Positions 1-35,537 of a stretch of DNA of 64,000 bases are shown here, in pieces (position 1 is the stretch's first letter; each line of letters begins with the position of its first letter). The notes under the pieces are model-generated. The model was not told the origin of the DNA and did not search any database. It saw only the letters and a program-made list of their open reading frames with translations. The position numbers and the translations under genes were made by a program. The stretch is from Merluccius polli (Eukaryota > Chordata > Actinopteri > Gadiformes > Merlucciidae). Where the stretch lies: the NCBI GenBank assembly GCA_030340625.1, contig JAOPHQ010006260.1, positions 48,501 through 112,500 on the forward strand, given 5' to 3'.

Positions 1-34
1 CTCGGCGGACAGGTCGCACATGAGGATCCTCAGC

Positions 35-70
35 GACGACGATGACGATGATGATGATGATGATGATGAT
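35..70 (+). repeat. (GAT/GAC)n trinucleotide repeat
   Basis: Twelve GAC/GAT triplets in a row, followed by a C run. Non-coding as far as can be seen. Confidence 0.85.
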
Positions 71-227
71 CCCCCCCAACCCTGTCCCGGTCCAGAGAGG
101 TGTGGTGCATACATATACATTCACGACCGGGTCCTATAAACCCACCCACCCACCACAGACACAGACATGCCCCCCCCACACACACAGTGTAAAACAAAAT
201 GTTTGAATGTGAAGGCACAGCACCCAC

Positions 228-350
228 AGAGGAGGAGGAAGTGTCGTCCCCCGTGACGCCGCCCTGCGCTGCGCTGCTGGACCGGCGGCGCGGTTCAACC
301 AGCAAGGTGCCAACTTCGCAGTAGGCGGGCGGGACGGCGGTTGATGACAT
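228..350 (-). CDS. possible first coding exon of a divergent gene (unrecognised)
   Basis: On the - strand an ATG at 350-348 opens MSSTAVPPAYCEVG followed by a Ser/Arg-rich tract, about 41 codons. It then meets a good splice-donor-like gtgggt at 227-222; beyond that the frame turns into low-complexity sequence. The GC-rich codons and head-to-head position with xylt2 suggest a shared bidirectional promoter. I do not recognise the protein, and the alternative ATG at 364-362 opens another frame. Confidence 0.2.
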
Positions 351-519
351 CGGCTTGTCCACATTGGTTTCTCCCCCCCTCTCTCTCTCTCTGGCTGGAA
401 AATGCAGATCAGATCAAGCGGATCACTCCCTCATGAATACGACAACTTTCCTCCACGGCCAATTTAGTAGGCGAAGGTTTCAACCGGTACCGATCTAAAA
501 ATGTGTGATCATCGCAACA

Positions 520-1042
520 ATGTCGGCGGTTGCTGTGTGAATAGCGTACGCGCACGCGTTTTAATCTAGAGGACAAACAAAGTTAACGTCGTTAAGTTTT
601 TGTTTCGGCGGAAATTGGGAAAAAAAAGGCTGTAAAGGCTGTTTGTTTTGTGAACCAAGCCGACACGAACGCACGTTGCGTGCTTGAGTTGAGAGTTGCG
701 TTGCCATGGGGACGACGGCGGTATTGAGATCAAAACAAAAGGGGGGGGACGTGTTTTAATGTGGCCGTTGTGTAACCTGCGCAACGGAACTAAATAGCGA
801 ATCCGAAACTTAAACCGAACCGTTAAGTCGCGTTAGCAGCAATATCGGCGACGCGTTGTGTATTACTGCAATACACAAAACGTCCAGTTTTTCTAAAGAA
901 AACTCCCGCGGCAAACTCCCGCTGCACGTGAAACCCGCTTGGTTTGGACGGTGCGCGCGGCGCGGCGTCGCAGCGTGCTCGCGCCCTTCAGATTACGCCG
1001 TGCACGCGCCCCGTGTAAAAATCCGTCGGAGTCCCAAAAAAA
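520..1042 (+). promoter_or_regulatory. xylt2: CpG-rich promoter region and 5' UTR of xylt2
   Basis: Many CpGs precede the start codon (for example near 544-560 and 949-985), with a canonical E-box cacgtg at 925-930. No TATA box is evident, so a CpG-island promoter is the likely form. The transcription start cannot be placed by eye, and an upstream 5' UTR intron cannot be ruled out. Confidence 0.5.
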
Positions 1043-15861
<14,819 letters not shown>

Positions 15862-16134
15862 CCCCGCGGAGCCTGGCCGTCGCTGAAGGCTTTTCCAATC
15901 ACAGACTCCCGGAACAACAGCTGGCCCTGCTGTGAGACCTTATCTGGGTGTGTGTTATGCGTAAGTGTTTATTTGTGTGTGTGTGTGTGTGTGTGTGAAT
16001 GCCAAGAGCTCTGGGAGAAGCTGTGTGTGAGGAGACTCGTCTCATCGGACACGAAGCATAAGCACGGAGCATGCCGTGGAAAAAGGCAATTTGGAGATGG
16101 ACACGCAAGCAGCACGTCTGCTGGAAATTTGCAC

Positions 16135-16140
16135 AATAAA
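16135..16140 (+). terminator. xylt2: candidate polyadenylation signal AATAAA (proximal)
   Basis: Canonical hexamer 274 bases after the xylt2 stop codon. Confidence 0.45.
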
Positions 16141-17993
16141 ATGATTTGAAGGGCAAAAGTACAAGTGAAGAGACGTTCCCTGAGGTTTCTGTGTAGTTCT
16201 ACACAAACAGCCCTGCTGTTTGGTCCCTGATGACGCACAATTGTCTTATTGCTGGTCTGGAAGACAGCCATGTGCAAGCCATGGCTTGTCTTCTGTCCTG
16301 CTTTCAGAGGGGAGCGGAGACCTCTAACCCTCTAGTCCTTTTTTTTATTTTTAAAGCAACTTTGAGGTGGAGGCACACAGACAAAGTGCACTTTATACTG
16401 TAAGACTGAGTTAACGTTAGGCGTCGAGTGAGAGGCTGTGGAGAGGTCGTTTACTCAGGCGACCCGTCCGCCGCGCCTCTGAATGAATTCTTTGGTAGGG
16501 ATGGAATATGAAAGGACGTCGTTATGATAATCATGGGGACATTTCAACACGACATCCACTCGTATGTTTAGGATTCGCATGTTGCGCATCAATTCAACCA
16601 AGGTTTTTTCATTGTATGGAATTGAATGGAAATGTCAAGTAAGCTACAAAAACATTTGGTTTTTAAACTAAAACTACCTATTGATATTTAAAAAATATAA
16701 AAATGGATCACTTCTTTTTATCATTTAGGATACCCAGTTGTGTATCGCAGTATGAATGTGTTTAAACATCAAGGCAAATGCAATACCGCTGAAACAACCG
16801 ATTATGAGAGATTGATAGCCACTCCCAAATGTCCCCACCCTTCCACCATCTGTAAAAGTGGTGTTCATCATCTGTTGACAGCTCCACATACTCCTCTCCT
16901 AGGCACCTCAGTCCCTGGACTAATAACATGGACGAGAGATACAGACCGAAAGTACTAGGCCCTTTTTTTGTCTATGTTTAGTATTCTTTGCACACCATTT
17001 CATGTATTTAAGTTTAGCTGAATTTGTATTTTTTTGTATTTTTGACATCATGACTCAAAGAGGTGTCTTGGTTTTGTGTCATCATGATCATTTCAAACTA
17101 TTTCGTTTGGATCCATGTCACTGGATGTAGTTCTCGGTGGTGCGGTGGACCAGTAGGGCTGCGTTCTCCAAACTGTTAGGTTTCTTCTTGGGTTTTATCT
17201 TTTTTCCCCCATCAGACAGCTTATACTAATATGAATATGACAATTTGGCTATTTGGCAGTCATCCGTTCTGTCCATTTTTACCGTACTCTGTTTCTGTTG
17301 AAACCACTAAAGTCCAGTAACTCAAGAAGGCCAATGTGGTACATATATTTACACCGATGTTTTCTATTTTTGAAAACTAATTTCAGAAATCTTAACATGT
17401 GTTTATTTAGACAATGGGGTACATTGTTTACTTTTAAATAATAGTTGTGAGAGATGTGCAATGCCTCTTCTTTTTCTTTTCTTTTTAGAGCGTTATGAAA
17501 CTCTGGCAGGTGTCTTAGATTGTAATGTTTTTACGCCATTTTGATGTCCCCCCGTTTTTTCTTCTGGAATAGTCTGCCACTAAAAGAAAATGTTTTCAAG
17601 TGACCTTGTTTACCTTGCACACCGCAGCAGCACGCCCGCTTCAGCCGAGCTGTGGTTACACAGAGACAGTGTTGCTGGGCAGAAGATGTGAAATAGATCT
17701 AGATATTTTTGTACAAGGTTACACCGCTCTGTGAAAGTAGGACTGTCTGCGTGCGTTAGCTTGTTTTGACAGTCTTCCGCCTCCCATTTCATGTCATTGT
17801 TAAGAATGGATCATCTCCCGTGGAGAGGGGGGCTAAACGTTTGCATTCGTAATGCTTTTTCTCAACCAAACAGCAACTCGGTAGACTAATTGACTCGCCG
17901 CAGGATTTTTAGGACTACAGTTTCGTGTGGTGTGCACAAAATATTCCACCGGGAAACGTGACATGACAAGGCATCTAGGCAAGGTGGCTGTAT

Positions 17994-17999
17994 AATAAA
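17994..17999 (+). terminator. xylt2: candidate polyadenylation signal AATAAA (distal)
   Basis: Canonical hexamer with a GT-rich stretch about 20-45 bases downstream, making it the better formed of the two candidates. Confidence 0.45.
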
Positions 18000-18400
18000 A
18001 AAATATATACAATGATTTAAATGTGTGATGTGATGTGTGTGTATTCTTGGTGAATCCCCCTCGTGTACCTAACCGGAAGCGCTGTCCATGGTCCTGAAGA
18101 CACGCTGACTTTGTTTTCAGCCTTAAATTGTTAGTGGCTGTAGCTTTACAACAAACAAAAACCCAAGCGGAATGGTAAACTCAGTCAGCATATTATCCTC
18201 CAATGAAGAAAAAAGCTGGCTTTTTGGGAGGAAGGGCGGGGGGGGGGGGTGGAGATTAATTACCGTGTTGATCAGATAAAGTGCAGAGGAAAGAAAGTTA
18301 AAAAACTAAATTGCGCTGTGGTAAACAAAAGACATTATTCCTGAAGTAGGCTCCTTGCCTTCACTTGGCGCCAAACAGACACGGAGCATACGCGTGGGAT

Positions 18401-18535
18401 ATGGAGCAGGTGGAGGGGCACTCGGTCCGCTCCAGAGACCGTGCCTCCGGGTCCTCGTCGGCGGACACGGGTGTAGAGGACGGACACACACCGACGCTCA
18501 CCGCGCTTCCTTATAACGAAGACCTCACGCATAAT
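18401..18535 (+). CDS. rab37: likely alternative first coding exon of rab37 (exon 1a)
   Basis: An ATG with G at -3 and +4 opens 45 codons: MEQVEGHSVRSRDRASG, then a Ser/Asp/Thr-rich stretch ending LPYNEDLTHN. A donor AAT|gtaggg follows. It ends in phase 0, the phase needed by the rab37 P-loop exon at 27249, and the local sequence is CpG-rich as at a promoter. The end resembles the N-terminal exon of an alternative mammalian RAB37 isoform as I recall it (PDFNDHVLHK). Transcript evidence is lacking. Joined to 27249 onward it would give a 237-residue Rab. Confidence 0.5.
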
Positions 18536-19262
18536 GTAGGGCTTCCTCAAACAAAAATAACTATGGACTTATGGAGTTTGTGATCAATGTAGGCTGTAGA
18601 GGCCAGCTATAGGTCCATCGCACAGATAATTAGGCCTATATAATAAAGGAGGCCTCAAAATATTTTCTGGACACTTGTGGGGGGGGGGGGGGGGGGGGGG
18701 GGGCGGTTTAAACAAAGTAGCCTATCTACTTTAAACGTATCTCAAAGTTGTTTGCAGTCTTTAAAGATGGATAACTGGGTTAGCGTATGATATTTTAGTG
18801 ACGTCCACAACAACCCTAATGTATGAATTAATATAAATATATTTCCTTTATATACCTCTCAAAGGGCTTTAGATGGTGTGTGTGGGGATATGCCCTCATT
18901 CAATATACTAATGTGTAGTGAGCAATATATTTATCTCGTACACACACTGATTAACCCGCCTTCCTATCTTACTCCTTTCAACTGCTTGGCACCACTTTTA
19001 AGACCTTTTAAGGTGCAATAGCGGTCATCCTAGTGGGATAGGCATATTAGCATATCATAATATCATAGCCTATAAATCATAGACTATATCTTCCTCTTGT
19101 CATGAAGCAACCACTTAGTAGCGAAAACAACTTGTCATGTTCGGAGGGTGAACTTTAATGTCCCTTTGTTGTTGTGTATTGACTTCCCTGTGAATGCCCT
19201 GCTCTGGGAGGTTTAAACACTCCTCCTATGGCCCAAGCCGTCCTCCTCCAGAATCGCCCAGC

Positions 19263-19313
19263 GTGTGATCCTGTTTGTCATGCAGGCTCTTCGCCTGACT
19301 AACAGGATCACAC
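19263..19313. other. imperfect hairpin with 13-bp perfect basal stem
   Basis: gtgtgatcctgtt (19263-19275) pairs perfectly with aacaggatcacac (19301-19313). Inner blocks gtca/tgac and ggc/gcc continue the stem around a tcttc loop. The 51-base fold is miRNA-precursor-like in shape but short, and I match it to no known miRNA. Confidence 0.6.
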
Positions 19314-20177
19314 AGGACAAACAGGTTTGTTTGTTTGTTGATTTGTTTCTCCCTCGTCTGTCTCAGGGATTTCGGTTTCTTTCCGGATTAAACGAAAACA
19401 CAGCCGTGGTTTGTTTCATTGTTTGGTTTTGGTTTTGGTCATGACTTTGATATACATTTATAGTTTTAACTCACAATGGTGGACGTTATAATGGCAGTGT
19501 ACCACCACGTCCAGGAGGTGTGGTGCGGTGTGCCCTTACGTCCGCAGGTTATGAATGAAACATTACGATCACCAGTCTTGAAGTTTCATTCAGTCGCACT
19601 TTTCTACCACAATTAACATTCATTTCTAATATAATTTATTTCAGTGTGTTGTATAACGATAATAAAAGATGAATTAGTGCAGTCATCTGTCTAAATGTAG
19701 AATGCGTTTGACCTTTTCACACAAAGGCCACTTGGACTTAAATGTCATTAGTTACGTCAAAAACAAGGAAAGAACTGGAGTGAAAAATGCACTGTGCATA
19801 AGCCACACTTGTACCGCTCTGTTTAATACTCATTTAATACTGTTTGAATGTATAATTGAGTCTCACGGCACAACAACCTCCAACATCGGATCCTGTGTGT
19901 GTTCATGGTTGAGTGTGTACATAGAAAACAATGCTGCGTGATGATGGATACGGTGATGAATGCTAGAATAATTAATAATGTCTGAGCTTCGCTGGGCCTC
20001 GAGGTGTCCAGGTGTCTCTGGGGGGGGGAGATAGACAGCTATAGCACACCTCAGGGGACCTTGCTCCTGATTAGCCTAAATAACTCAGGGGGATGATTGT
20101 TGCCATGGAAACTATTTGCATCTCTGCCTCTTTTAGTGTAGCAACCGTTTAAAAGGCCAAAGCCTACCTCCTGCTTA

Positions 20178-20208
<31 letters not shown>

Positions 20209-21443
20209 TATATATACAAACGTATGCTTCTTCCTGATGTCTCGTCTTTATGCTCACGAAGGAAGTGGTAGCGAGTTTGGCATACATTTTTGATTAGCCA
20301 AAACACATTAAATAGTAATAGTTTGTGTCACATTGGCCTGCAGTGGGTCCATCTGTGTAAACACACAGGAAGCGAAACAACCCTGAGTGACCTGTTCTCT
20401 GTTTTCCAATACTGTATTGATTCTCAATGCAACAAGCTCTGTCTTTATTTCAACATGACAATTAAGGAAGGTGTCATTCTTCGTATTTTGTGTAGCCCAC
20501 AGTCCTCTGGGCTCTATCAGGGTATAATGTTTTGTACGACAGTACGGTATCTATTGCACCGCCTTGGTGAAGCCGTAGCCCTCGTTTCGTTTACACATTG
20601 TGTTAATGACAATAAAGTTGAACTGAGTATATTGAGTAAAGTGTCTGTTGTTGTACTTAGTAGTAGTGCAATAGATGTTAGTATTGTGCATTGCATGATA
20701 CTAACTGAAAGTAGGATGCCTTGCATCATGAGGATTTGAAGAAGAGTGTATTTATTAGTATACTTACTTAATTTATGAGTATACTTACTTAAAATATCAT
20801 ATGCTTTAAAACTAGGCCCCACTCAAAATATATACTGCTGTGTTGTGTCCTCTCTGGAAGCAATTGAGGTGTTGAGAGTAGCCTCACCATGGCCTCTCTT
20901 TCATGTATTGGTCAATCAACAAATCCTCCACAGACCAACTGGTGTGTGTGCAAATCTCACCCAGGTAAAACATCCCGCTTGAGGTCAACAGTGAGTGACC
21001 AGTTTGTGATTGGCTTTTTCAAATTACCATAACCCAATAGAAAATACGGGGGGATGCATCTTTTTGTGTTGTACAGCCTAGAGAAGGTGTGTTTACAGGT
21101 AACGATGGGAGGGGCCTCCGATAGCCCCGCCCTTGTCATGTGTTTTGCAATACTGTTGTATGTGAGAAATTAAACAGTTGAGTTGAGTTGACCCCCGTTG
21201 AGTGACCCCTGAAGGACTGTGCTGGAGGATTGAACGTCTTGACTCCATGGCCTGAAACGAAAGGACTCTGTGGACCTGCTGGAAACCGCACCCTGGGTTT
21301 CTGAGAATCTGAGAATGAGTTTCTGAGAATCTTCTACACATTAATTCATGGTGTTGGAGGAGCTTCTGAGGAGGCGGAGGTTTCTACGGGAAGAAGAAGA
21401 AAGGTCATCTTCGGCATCAGCATTTCTGTGCGCCGCACCCACA

Positions 21444-21448
<5 letters not shown>

Positions 21449-21502
<54 letters not shown>
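21449..21502 (+). repeat. (CA)n microsatellite
   Basis: About 26 uninterrupted CA units. Confidence 0.9.
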
Positions 21503-21505
<3 letters not shown>

Positions 21506-21955
21506 TATCTAAAATTGTCTCCAAATCCACTTCAAAGACCAAGCCATTCTTCTATTTCCAGCTCACATAGCTAGCAGAACAGTTAAAAGCTCACATATCC
21601 AGCAGAACATGTCCAGAATAGAGTCCAAAATAAATAGGAAATAAATTGACTGCTATACAAAGTGAGTGGAAAAATACTGAGTAGAGGAATGAGTCATGAG
21701 ATGAGATCTCATCTGTTATAAACTGAAAAGTGTTCAGAAATAAACTCATACGACTGAATCAAACCAATCATACATCCACATTACTAATGCATCTTTCGTT
21801 CTCTTTTGTAGTGAATAGATCATGCAAAACAAAACAAAACAAGGTATTCTTATATTATTAGATAACTGAGGTAATTTGATAGAAAGTACTGCAGTGACTA
21901 GGGGGGGGGGGGGGTTGTCAGACAGCCTACATCTGGAGGAGTGTTGCTATGTGGG

Positions 21956-21958
<3 letters not shown>

Positions 21959-22041
<83 letters not shown>
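21959..22041 (+). repeat. (GT)n/(ATGT)n microsatellite
   Basis: About 33 GT units followed by ATGT tetranucleotides. Confidence 0.9.
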
Positions 22042-22082
22042 CGCTCTCGGGTGATTTAGACAAGTGGAGAGAAAGTCAGAGA

Positions 22083-22099
22083 CAGAGAGGGAGAGAGAG

Positions 22100-22184
<85 letters not shown>

Positions 22185-22347
22185 GAAAGAAAGAGACAGA
22201 GAGACGGAGAGAGGGAGAGACAGAGACAGAGAGAGACAGAGAGAGAGAGAGAGAGGTAGAGACACACAGACACACACACACACAGAGACACAGAGAGAGG
22301 GAGAGACAGAGACAGAGAGGGAGAGACAGAGAGAGAGAGAGAGAGCT
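22083..22347 (+). repeat. (TA)n-(GA)n compound repeat
   Basis: A short TA run (22099-22120) followed by over 200 bases of GA with scattered CA, AC and GG interruptions. Confidence 0.9.
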
Positions 22348-23147
22348 GGGTGTCAGAGTGGAGGCCATGCTATGGACGAGTGGGCGACCGGAGACACAGC
22401 TCCTCCCCTCCACCTCGGGGCTGCTGGCGGTCTAGCAGCCGTCTCCCACATTTGCATTTCAGGAGTCCGTTCGCCAACGATGTCATCATCTGCCACTTCC
22501 TCCCAGGGGGCTGCGTAGCGTTCGTCTGCACGTCGTGTTGCATTACTGAGAGTCCTCCTGTCCAGTCACACAGACAGAAGCACGCAGGCCCCGCTATGGG
22601 GCTCCTACAGCAGAATGCATCATGGGATTTTTTTTCTTGGTGATACGCCGCCATATTGAGAGGACTAGAGAGTAGTAGTACTGTAAAATCCTCAATCAAC
22701 GTAAATATACCGTAACCTAGGGCTAATGAAAACTTTGTTTTGCGACATCTCACATGATGACAAATCTCAATTTCACGATTAATTACTAAACAATTACTAA
22801 ACAATGACCAAAAAAACAGTACTACCAACATAAGAACCAACGTTTCAATGCTGTAACAACACAGACCCACGTCAGCACACTGGTCCACAGGCGCACACAC
22901 AGGCAGTCAAGCAGCAAAGGAAGACACCGTTTATTATTCCTTGCGTATTTTTTTTAATTCACCATTTGTTTTATGCTGTTTGTACGCTGTGCGATTGTTG
23001 TGCCTTGACCGAATCGCATTAGAAGAGTTGCCGGTTCGAATGCAAGAGGGAAATCACAAACGATTTGCCTGTGGGTCTGTCTGTCTTCTCTGTCCGTCTG
23101 TGTGTCTGTCTGTGTGTCTGTGTGTGTGTGTGTGTGTGTGTGTCCAG

Positions 23148-23256
23148 ACCGTCTTGGTATAGGTGACAGTGGTGTGGGGGAAGACGTCTCTGCTGATCCA
23201 ACACGACCAGGGGAAATTCATCTGGGGCTCCTTCACCACCACCATGGGCTTCAACC
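23148..23256 (+). pseudogene. rab37: decayed alternative P-loop exon of rab37
   Basis: Between a valid acceptor (gtccag at 23142-23147) and a strong donor (gtgagt at 23257) lie 109 bases that encode, across shifted frames, GDSGVG, then KTSLLIQHDQGKFIWGSF and TTTMGF. This matches the GTPase P-loop exon used by an alternative mammalian RAB37 isoform as I recall it (KTSLLVQFDQGKFIPGSF). The functional P-loop exon at 27249 is 111 bases and phase 0. Here a TAG at 23160-23162 and a frame break in the five-G run at 23176-23180 separate GDSGVG from KTS. The length is not a multiple of three, so it is not usable as read. Base-calling error in the G run is possible. Confidence 0.75.
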
Positions 23257-23650
23257 GTGAGTCCAAAGGTCACCCCCCCCACCACCACCACCACCCCCAC
23301 CGCCTCCACTCCACTCTGTCCTCCTGAACCCATGATGACCTTCCTGCTCGCTCACACACAACCTCTCTCTCTCTCTAACTCACTCTCTCACCATTTTCGA
23401 TCTTGATGTGCCAACGTTGTTTATACTGGTTTACGCCGGCGCGCCTCTCTGTGTTGATTTAGGCTGCTCTACATTTGGAGCGGAGTTTGAATGAGAACAC
23501 GAGCGCGGGGAAAGAGAGGGACGACGCCTCGGGAAGGTGGGCTTGTTTGGAAAGATGGCTGAAACAAATATTATTTTCGCATCATTTGTCTAGCGTGAAG
23601 AACCACCTGTGCACCAGGCTTAAAGGTCATTGTTCAGTTTACAGAAGATG

Positions 23651-23698
<48 letters not shown>

Positions 23699-24089
23699 GT
23701 GGGGGGGGGTCTACCATGGTCTTATAGGGGAGATGAATGCAAAGAAGGAACTGTGATTGTGTGGCCGTCACACACAACCACGCACATGTGTGTGTGTGTG
23801 TGTTTTTGTGCCATAGCGTTGACATAGACATGACAATATATATGAATACATTCCAATCAGTGCCTTATTTGCCTCATATGTCATTATAACCCATAGCTGT
23901 AGCGATGGTAGTGTATGTATGTGTGTGTGTGTGTGTGTGTCTGTGTGTGTGCGTCATTATGCATAATGTTGCCCATGTTGTGATTAAATAACCATGAAGT
24001 GGTGCTGATGAGGTCGGTCGGCCTTCTGACGTTTGAAAAAAACAAAAACGAGAGGTTGATCTTGAGACGTGATGAGGCAGATGACTTTC

Positions 24090-24091
<2 letters not shown>

Positions 24092-24129
<38 letters not shown>

Positions 24130-24154
24130 AGAGAGAGAGAGAGAGAGAGAGAGA
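24092..24154 (+). repeat. (GA)n microsatellite
   Basis: About 30 GA units, interrupted once by gggg. Confidence 0.9.
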
Positions 24155-24299
24155 GGGCTTCTTCTGCCCGTCACTAAGATTTCTGTGTTTTGCTGTGCAC
24201 TTTATAATAGGAAAGACAAACACACTTGAAGACATAGTCTAGTTTGTTTGTTATTCAGTGGAATGCTATTGAGGTCCTGTGGTAGTGCAGTAGTACTGC

Positions 24300-24304
24300 A
24301 GTGT

Positions 24305-24371
<67 letters not shown>
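24300..24371 (+). repeat. (GT)n microsatellite
   Basis: About 35 GT units with one TT interruption. Confidence 0.9.
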
Positions 24372-24376
<5 letters not shown>

Positions 24377-25042
24377 GATATTTTTATAAATGACATTCAC
24401 AGTAGTATAAAAAAACATCACTACCATATGAACTGAGAATATAGGCTGCCTTGCTGCTCAGCACAAGGTGGAACCACCGCTGTAGCTGATCCATTACCAA
24501 TGAGTTGAATGTGAGCATCCTTATGTGACACTTAGCGGACGATGGTACTGGTCAGCCCAGGCTTCAGACAATGCTGGAGAAGAACACGATACAGTCACAC
24601 ATCGCTGTGGTACTATCTATCTATCTATCTATCTAACTAACTAACTAACTAACTATGCTCGGTAACCAGGCAAAGTTGTTTAGGGCTAGGGTTAGGGTTA
24701 TGGTTAGGCTAAACCATGTATTTTTTTTTTTTTTTTATGTGCAAAGACGAACCGTGGACACTAGGGGGAGACAAACGCAGCGGAAACGGACTGGACCGAG
24801 AAGCTGCAAACTACACTTTCAAAACGAATAACAAAACACCCTTTTACGTGAATGACATCAAGTGAATGAATGACTTCTTAACATTTGCCTTATTTATCAT
24901 ATCATACATATGTATACGGATCAGGGTAATCGGCGCAAACGGCCAAATCTCAAATGACCATCGTTGGCTCCTAACGGTGGTTTCTGTACGTAACCCCCCC
25001 CCCCCCCCCACCACCGGCCTACTATTACTAACAAAATGTGTG

Positions 25043-25095
<53 letters not shown>

Positions 25096-25317
25096 AACGT
25101 CCTTGCAACACGCACGCCCTTTTGACATGTTTTTCTCTTTTTTTCCCCCCTCTCTCGCTTCCTCGTCCATGAGCGCCGCCGCCGCCACCTGTGGCGGATG
25201 AGTCACGTCTAAAACGTGAACGACGTGACCTCGGTTTGCTGAAGGAGAGCCATTCAATCAAGACATATGCAAACCCACTCCACGCTCGGGGGGGTCTGAT
25301 CCTAGACATGAGCATAT

Positions 25318-25386
25318 AGACATGATGCTGTGATGCCATGATGCCATGATGACATGATGCCATGATGACATGATGCCATGATGCTG
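25318..25386 (+). repeat. 9-bp minisatellite catgatgac/catgatgcc
   Basis: About seven near-identical 9-base units, alternating gac and gcc endings. Confidence 0.75.
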
Positions 25387-25710
25387 CCTACGCGTGACAT
25401 AGGAAGGATGGAGACGCGCGGGTCTCCGCCTATTGGTCGTGTTAGCGGACGGAGACGTGCTGTCGCCGGGAGGTTTTGAAAAGGCTCGTTGTGTTTTGTG
25501 ATTTCTTCTTCTTTCTTCGTCTTCTTCTTCTTCTTCTTGGAGCCTTACCCCGCTTTTTCCCGGTATGACAACAAGTGACGGACTTATCGCTGGCCGGTGA
25601 CTGGATCGAGGAACCGATAATCGTAATCGCGGATCGTGCGCTCTCTCCTCTGGACCGATCTTGGAGATATCGTGGTTCAGTGTGTGCGCCACTGTGCGTG
25701 CGTGTGTGTG

Positions 25711-25742
25711 AGAAAGAGAGAGAGGGGGGGGGGGGGGGGGGG

Positions 25743-25780
<38 letters not shown>

Positions 25781-25803
25781 GTGTGTGTGTGTGAGTGAGA
25801 GAA

Positions 25804-25835
<32 letters not shown>

Positions 25836-25860
25836 GGAGAGAGGTAAAGATAGAGAGAGG

Positions 25861-25902
<42 letters not shown>

Positions 25903-25925
25903 AGAGAGAGGGAGTGTGTGTGTGT
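25711..25925 (+). repeat. (GA)n compound repeat with G run, immediately upstream of rab37 exon 1b
   Basis: About 215 bases of purine-rich repeat (GA, a run of about 21 G, and GT) ending 25 bases before the exon 1b ATG. It would sit in the 5' UTR or core promoter. Confidence 0.85.
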
Positions 25926-25950
25926 GCGCCTGTTACTCTTTGTCACTGCG

Positions 25951-35170
<9,220 letters not shown>

Positions 35171-35179
35171 CTTAGGAGG

Positions 35180-35182
35180 AGA

Positions 35183-35234
<52 letters not shown>
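35180..35234 (+). repeat. rab37: (GA)n microsatellite in rab37 3' UTR
   Basis: About 27 GA units starting 9 bases after the stop codon. Confidence 0.92.
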
Positions 35235-35238
<4 letters not shown>

Positions 35239-35531
35239 ACATTTTTCAAATGCCACATCAATCAGCCACAGTGAAATAATGATTTGAATGGGAAAAAAAC
35301 AACAACTAAGTTTTATATTTACATTCAATATGACTGTAATGGTGGCCATAGCATTTTACAACTAAACTTGTTAAGAATTATATTTCCAAAAAAAAGGCAG
35401 TTTGTCCTTTTTAGGCCTTACAGTCAAGCGTTCTCTACATCTTTTACTACAAAGAAACAAACCCTAGTGTCACAGTTCGGTTGTAGCTGAAACGATGGCG
35501 TCTTGTGGTCATGTGTATCAGTGTTAGGTAG

Positions 35532-35537
35532 AATAAA
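35532..35537 (+). terminator. rab37: candidate polyadenylation signal AATAAA for rab37
   Basis: Canonical hexamer 362 bases after the stop, followed by GT-rich sequence (agtgtgtgtctctctgtg). A second hexamer at 36500-36505 could serve a longer form. Confidence 0.5.

Larger units (their letters stand above)
15862..18030 (+). other. xylt2: probable xylt2 3' UTR and downstream spacer
   Basis: Follows the xylt2 stop codon. AATAAA signals occur at 16135-16140 and 17994-17999; the latter is followed by GT-rich sequence (gtgtgatgtgatgtgtgtgt) typical of a cleavage site. Which one is used cannot be told. No open frame with coding character is seen. Confidence 0.55.
18536..23147 (+). other. long intron or intergenic stretch between rab37 exon 1a and the decayed P-loop exon
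   Basis: No coding signal. Contents are a G run (18680-18704), a structured hairpin (19263-19313), a CA repeat (21449-21502), a GT repeat (21959-22041), and a TA/GA compound repeat (22099-22345). A possible LINE-type 3' tail (tgacaataaagttgaa) lies near 20608. Confidence 0.7.
23257..25950 (+). other. rab37: interval before rab37 exon 1b, microsatellite-rich
   Basis: No coding signal. It contains GT repeats (23650-23700, 24300-24371, 25037-25094), a GA repeat (24092-24154), short TATC/AACT repeats (about 24617-24654), a (CATGATGMC)n tract (25318-25386) and a large GA tract just before exon 1b. The end of it is probably the exon 1b promoter and 5' UTR. Confidence 0.7.

Noticed and set aside
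24684..24712. gggttagggtta telomere-like words (also near 53883)
   Set aside because: Only two or three imperfect units, too short to be an interstitial telomere tract.
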